A stretch of 9,369 nucleotides of DNA from positions 1 to 9,369 of the forward strand of contig RZZF01000050.1 in NCBI GenBank assembly GCA_009929975.1, read 5' to 3'. The notes below the pieces were generated by a model. The model worked only from the letters and a program-made list of their open reading frames with translations, was not told where the DNA came from and searched no databases. This document shows, piece by piece, positions 6,384 to 9,369 of this stretch. Made by a program: the position numbers and the translations under genes. Origin of the DNA: Clostridia bacterium (GTDB lineage: Bacteria; Bacillota; Clostridia; Saccharofermentanales; UBA5734). Position 1 is the first letter of the stretch. Each line of letters opens with the position of its first letter.

Positions 6384-7721
6384 TTACATCGTCCTTCCAC
6401 TGATATCCCGGCCAAAGCGGACGCGGGCGGAATCAGCATGTGCCTGGAGCGACTCCGCTTCCGCCAGGCGGGCAATCGCCGGCCAGGCTTCAGCCAGATC
6501 ACTCCGCGTATACCGGATGACGCTCATTTTCTTGGAGAAATCACCAGTGTTCAGCGGTGAAAAAAAGCGCGCCGTACCGCTGGTCGGCAGAACATGGTTC
6601 GGACCGGCCCAATAATCACCGAGCGGTTCGGGGCTGTAAGGGCCAACAAACACCGCTCCGGCATTTTGAATCCGCGGCAGCAGATCGTCAGGATCTTCAG
6701 TTAGAAGCTCCAGATGTTCCGGTGCGAGTTCGTTGGCGAACGCGACCGCTTCGTTGAGATCTGACACAATGACAATCGCACCATAATCGGCCAGCGACTG
6801 CCGGATCATTTCGGCGCGAGGCAGCAGCGGCACTCTATGCTCCAGCTCACCGACCACGCTCGCCGCCAATTCGGCACTGTCCGTGACCAGGACGGCAGAG
6901 GCCAGCACATCATGCTCAGCCTGAGACAGAAGATCCGCCGCGACATAGGCTGGATTGGCCAGGCGATCCGCGATGACAAGAATTTCGCTCGGCCCGGCAA
7001 ACATATCAATATCAACCTGGCCATAGACCATGCGTTTCGCTGTATTGACATAAATATTACCCGGACCGACTATTTTATCGACCCGCGGGACCACAGCGGT
7101 GCCATACGCCATGGCCGCGATCGCCTGAGCGCCGCCGATCCGGTAGATCGCGTCAACCCCGGCAATGGACGCCGCGGCCAGAATCGCCGCGTTGACTTTG
7201 CCGTCTGAATCAGGCGGAGTACACATGATCACGCGCCGTACACCAGCCGAGCGGGCCGGCAGAACATTCATCAGGACGGAAGAAGGCAGCGGCGCGGTTC
7301 CGCCCGGGACATAAACACCGACCGTATCAAGAGGCCGGCTGACCAGCTCAATTGTGCTGCCGCCACGGGTTTCCAGACGCGTTGAGGACGACCGCTGCGC
7401 ATCGTGAAAGGTTCGGATCTGTTCAGCCGCCTGGCGCAGGGTGCTGAGCAGTTCAATATCCAGCGAGTCAACCGCCCGGCTGATTTCCTGTTCGCTGACC
7501 AGCAGACGGTCCGCTGCCAGACTGACACGGTCAAAAGTCCGTGTCCAGTGCAGAACCGCTTCGTCGCCATCCTGGCGGACGCGCTTCAGAATGGTCTCGA
7601 CCGACGTGATGATGTCTGTGAGATCCATTTTCCCCCGCATGCCCAGTTTCTCGCTGAGCGTCTGGAGTTCGCCGCTGCCGGCCCGGATCACTCTGATCAA
7701 GCCACTGTTTTCTCCTGTCAT
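6384..7721 (-). CDS. hisD: Histidinol dehydrogenase
   Basis: HisD carries out the last two steps, oxidising L-histidinol through histidinal to L-histidine with two NAD+ and a bound zinc ion. The 445-residue product has the family signature from about 215 to 272 ([30 protein letters not shown]). Expected zinc ligands are present: Q267, H270, D369 ([10 protein letters not shown]) and H428 near the C-terminus. The catalytic pair is E335/H336 in LAPEHLEL, with H376 in GPNHVLPT. The ATG overlaps the hisG stop by 4 bases (ATGA) and is preceded by GGAGGGGAG. It ends 2 bases before hisC. No key residue is missing. Confidence 0.96.
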   Translation of the reverse strand: MTGENSGLIRVIRAGSGELQTLSEKLGMRGKMDLTDIITSVETILKRVRQDGDEAVLHWTRTFDRVSLAADRLLVSEQEISRAVDSLDIELLSTLRQAAEQIRTFHDAQRSSSTRLETRGGSTIELVSRPLDTVGVYVPGGTAPLPSSVLMNVLPARSAGVRRVIMCTPPDSDGKVNAAILAAASIAGVDAIYRIGGAQAIAAMAYGTAVVPRVDKIVGPGNIYVNTAKRMVYGQVDIDMFAGPSEILVIADRLANPAYVAADLLSQAEHDVLASAVLVTDSAELAASVVGELEHRVPLLPRAEMIRQSLADYGAIVIVSDLNEAVAFANELAPEHLELLTEDPDDLLPRIQNAGAVFVGPYSPEPLGDYWAGPNHVLPTSGTARFFSPLNTGDFSKKMSVIRYTRSDLAEAWPAIARLAEAESLQAHADSARVRFGRDISGRTM

Positions 7722-8371
7722 TGTCTGCTCCCCTCCGCTTTGAGTTGCCGGCGGACTGAATCAATCAGCGGATTGATCCGCTCTGATTTCATTTTCATAC
7801 TGACACGGTTCACGACCATCCGCGCGCTGATATCCGCGATTGTCTCCAGAACTTCAAGTCCATTTTCCCGCAATGTCCGACCGCTTTCAACGATATCGAC
7901 AATGATTTCAGCCAGTCCGATCAACGGGGCCAGTTCAACCGATCCGTTCAGTTTGATGACTTCAACACTTTCCCGTTTACTGGTCTCAAAATAGGATCGG
8001 GTGATCTGGGGATATTTCGTCCCGACCCGCTTGTTGGGGATGCGATCCAGCTGGCCCTGCAACGCGGCCGGGCCGCATACACACATGCGGCAGGCACCGA
8101 AACCGAGATTGAGCACTTCATACAACTGCCGGTTTTCCTCGAGCAGTGTATCCTTGCCGACCACGCCGATATCGGCCGCGCCATATTCGACATAAGTCGG
8201 AACATCCGCCGGTTTGGCCATGATAAAGCGGATTTTATTGGTTTCATCTTCCAGAATCAAACGACGGCTCTGTTCTTTGGCCGCGCTGCAGTCCAATCCG
8301 GCCTGTTCGAAAAGCTCAATTGCCTGGTCAGCCAGCCGACCCTTGGATAATGCGATCGTCAGCCATTCCAT
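7718..8371 (-). CDS. hisG: ATP phosphoribosyltransferase catalytic subunit, short form (histidine step 1)
   Basis: HisG condenses ATP with PRPP to form phosphoribosyl-ATP, the committed step. The 217-residue product is the short form, which lacks the C-terminal histidine-binding regulatory domain and works as a hetero-octamer with HisZ, encoded directly upstream. Visible motifs are [10 protein letters not shown] (4-13), [11 protein letters not shown] (64-74) and the PRPP-binding [14 protein letters not shown] (159-172). The frame is open to a GTG at 8387-8389, but I choose the ATG at 8369-8371: the GTG codons overlap the ribosome binding site (GGAAGGGGG, 8379-8387) lying 7 bases before the ATG, and family similarity begins there. 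It overlaps hisZ by 13 bases and hisD by 4 bases. Feedback inhibition by histidine is expected through HisZ. Confidence 0.96.
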   Translation of the reverse strand: MEWLTIALSKGRLADQAIELFEQAGLDCSAAKEQSRRLILEDETNKIRFIMAKPADVPTYVEYGAADIGVVGKDTLLEENRQLYEVLNLGFGACRMCVCGPAALQGQLDRIPNKRVGTKYPQITRSYFETSKRESVEVIKLNGSVELAPLIGLAEIIVDIVESGRTLRENGLEVLETIADISARMVVNRVSMKMKSERINPLIDSVRRQLKAEGSRQ

Positions 8372-9369
8372 GGTGCTGCCCCCTTCCACACAATGGTCTC
8401 ATCCGGCTGCATCACCGCCGTCTGCCATCGGTCGTCTGTCAGCGTCTGGTCCGCAGCCGCATCGGCTTGATTGAAGGGGCTGCAGATCACCACCGCACCC
8501 TGTTCACGCCATTCATTTGCCAGACGAAACGCCTGCGGACGTTTTTCGATATCATAGTAGAGGCGAATCCGCACCGGCAGCGCCATGTCAGTCTGACCGC
8601 GGCGCATCAGTGCGGTCTGGATAAAATTAATACCGATTGAAAAGCCGGTTGCCGCCAGATCACGGCCGAAAGCGCTGACCAGGGTATCGTAGCGGCCGCC
8701 GCTGAACAGAGGAAAGCCAAGACCGTAGGTAAATCCCTTGAAAATGATGCCGGTATAGTAATTCAGGCTCTGCAGCATGCCAAGATCAACTGAGATATAG
8801 CGGGCGTAGCCATAATCTGCCAGAATAGTCATGACCGCACGAAGATTATCAAGGGCTGCCTGTGCGGCCGGACTGGGCAGCAGTTCGGACAGTTCGTCGA
8901 GAATCTGCGGATCGTCCTGAGCGGAAACCAGCCGGTCGATCACCCGGCGGGCCGGCGCAGGCAAATCAAGCCGTTCACAGACTTCCTCCAGCGCGACAAT
9001 TTCCTTGTTATTAATCAGACGGGGCAGCTGCTCCGCCTCCTGTCCTGATATCTGCCACATGTTGAGCAGCGCTTTGAAAAAGCCGACTTGTCCGATCGAT
9101 ACCTGCATATCATCGATGCCACAGGCAATCGCTGCGGCGATCGCGGTGGCAATCACCTCCGCGTCAGCCTCAGGACTTTGGTCGCCAAGCAGTTCCACAC
9201 CGGCCTGAGTGAACTCACGCTGCCGGCCACCCCCGAACTCACGGAACCGGTACATATTGCCGAGATAGGAAAAGCGGAGAGGAGGCGTCTCATCGCGCAG
9301 CAGTGTTGCCGCCATGCGTGCGACCGGAACCGTTCCATCGTAGCGCAGACAGAGTATGCGCCCCTGTTC
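8359..9369 (-). CDS. hisZ: ATP phosphoribosyltransferase regulatory subunit HisZ (5' part outside the window)
   Basis: HisZ is a histidyl-tRNA-synthetase-like protein without aminoacylation activity that binds short-form HisG, activates it and mediates histidine feedback. The visible 336 residues (family total is about 390) enter at the motif-2 strand ([11 protein letters not shown], residues 8-18). They include [15 protein letters not shown] (48-62), YYTG (204-207) and SGGRYD (223-228). In true HisRS the segment before YYTG is RGLDYYTG with a catalytic arginine; here it reads QSLNYYTG, so that arginine is Gln, as fits a non-synthetase paralogue. An internal ATG exists at 9313-9315, but the frame and homology continue to the window edge, so it is not the start. 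The stop overlaps the hisG start. Position directly before short HisG supports the call over hisS. Confidence 0.93.
   Translation of the reverse strand, partial: EQGRILCLRYDGTVPVARMAATLLRDETPPLRFSYLGNMYRFREFGGGRQREFTQAGVELLGDQSPEADAEVIATAIAAAIACGIDDMQVSIGQVGFFKALLNMWQISGQEAEQLPRLINNKEIVALEEVCERLDLPAPARRVIDRLVSAQDDPQILDELSELLPSPAAQAALDNLRAVMTILADYGYARYISVDLGMLQSLNYYTGIIFKGFTYGLGFPLFSGGRYDTLVSAFGRDLAATGFSIGINFIQTALMRRGQTDMALPVRIRLYYDIEKRPQAFRLANEWREQGAVVICSPFNQADAAADQTLTDDRWQTAVMQPDETIVWKGAAPWNG
8379..8387 (-). promoter_or_regulatory. Ribosome binding site of hisG
   Basis: GGAAGGGGG on the minus strand, inside the 3' end of hisZ, lies 7 bases before the ATG at 8371. It argues against the in-frame GTG at 8389 as the start. 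Confidence 0.75.

Noticed and set aside
6046..6615. A 189-codon plus-strand open frame opposite hisC and hisD
   Set aside because: It is antisense to conserved catalytic regions of both genes and has no recognisable protein features.
7404..7994. A 196-codon plus-strand open frame across the hisG-hisD junction
   Set aside because: It is antisense to two well-supported genes and has no family motif; it is a shadow frame.
8372..8389. GTG start for hisG at 8389
   Set aside because: Its first codons form the GGAAGGGGG ribosome binding site of the ATG at 8371, where HisG similarity begins.

Overview
The window reads almost entirely on the minus strand. It holds most of a compact histidine biosynthesis operon, followed after a 226-base gap by the start of a ribosome/secretion/transcription cluster. 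In transcription order (high to low coordinates) the genes are hisZ (5' end outside the window), hisG, hisD, hisC, hisB, purC, hisH, hisA, a fused hisF-hisI, hisE, then rpmG, secE and the first 16 codons of nusG. I see no mobile element, CRISPR array, tRNA or rRNA.

The organism looks like a Bacillota (Firmicutes) member of moderate-to-high GC. The supports are a short-form HisG paired with HisZ, a zinc-type L33 protein, the rpmG-secE-nusG order, strong AGGAGG-type ribosome binding sites, and a consensus sigma-A promoter. An Erysipelotrichia-like lineage is only a guess.

The his genes cover nine of the ten steps from PRPP to histidine: HisG/HisZ (step 1), HisE (2), HisI (3), HisA (4), HisH/HisF (5), HisB dehydratase (6), HisC (7) and HisD (the last two oxidations). 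No histidinol-phosphate phosphatase is visible. Most neighbours overlap or are separated by 1-2 bases, which implies translational coupling. The exceptions are hisC-hisB (63 bases, with a candidate internal promoter) and hisB-purC (32 bases).

Two features are unusual. First, purC (SAICAR synthetase, de novo purine pathway) lies between hisB and hisH with 4-base coupling to hisH. The HisH/HisF reaction releases AICAR, which is also the purine intermediate two enzymatic steps after the PurC substrate, so the placement joins the two pathways at their shared metabolite. Second, HisF and HisI form one 401-residue protein through an Ala/Pro-rich linker, while HisE is separate. The usual bacterial fusion is HisI-HisE.

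The 226-base gap after hisE has no convincing intrinsic terminator. It does contain a near-perfect promoter for rpmG, and the predicted transcript begins almost directly with a 9-base-pair stem-loop.
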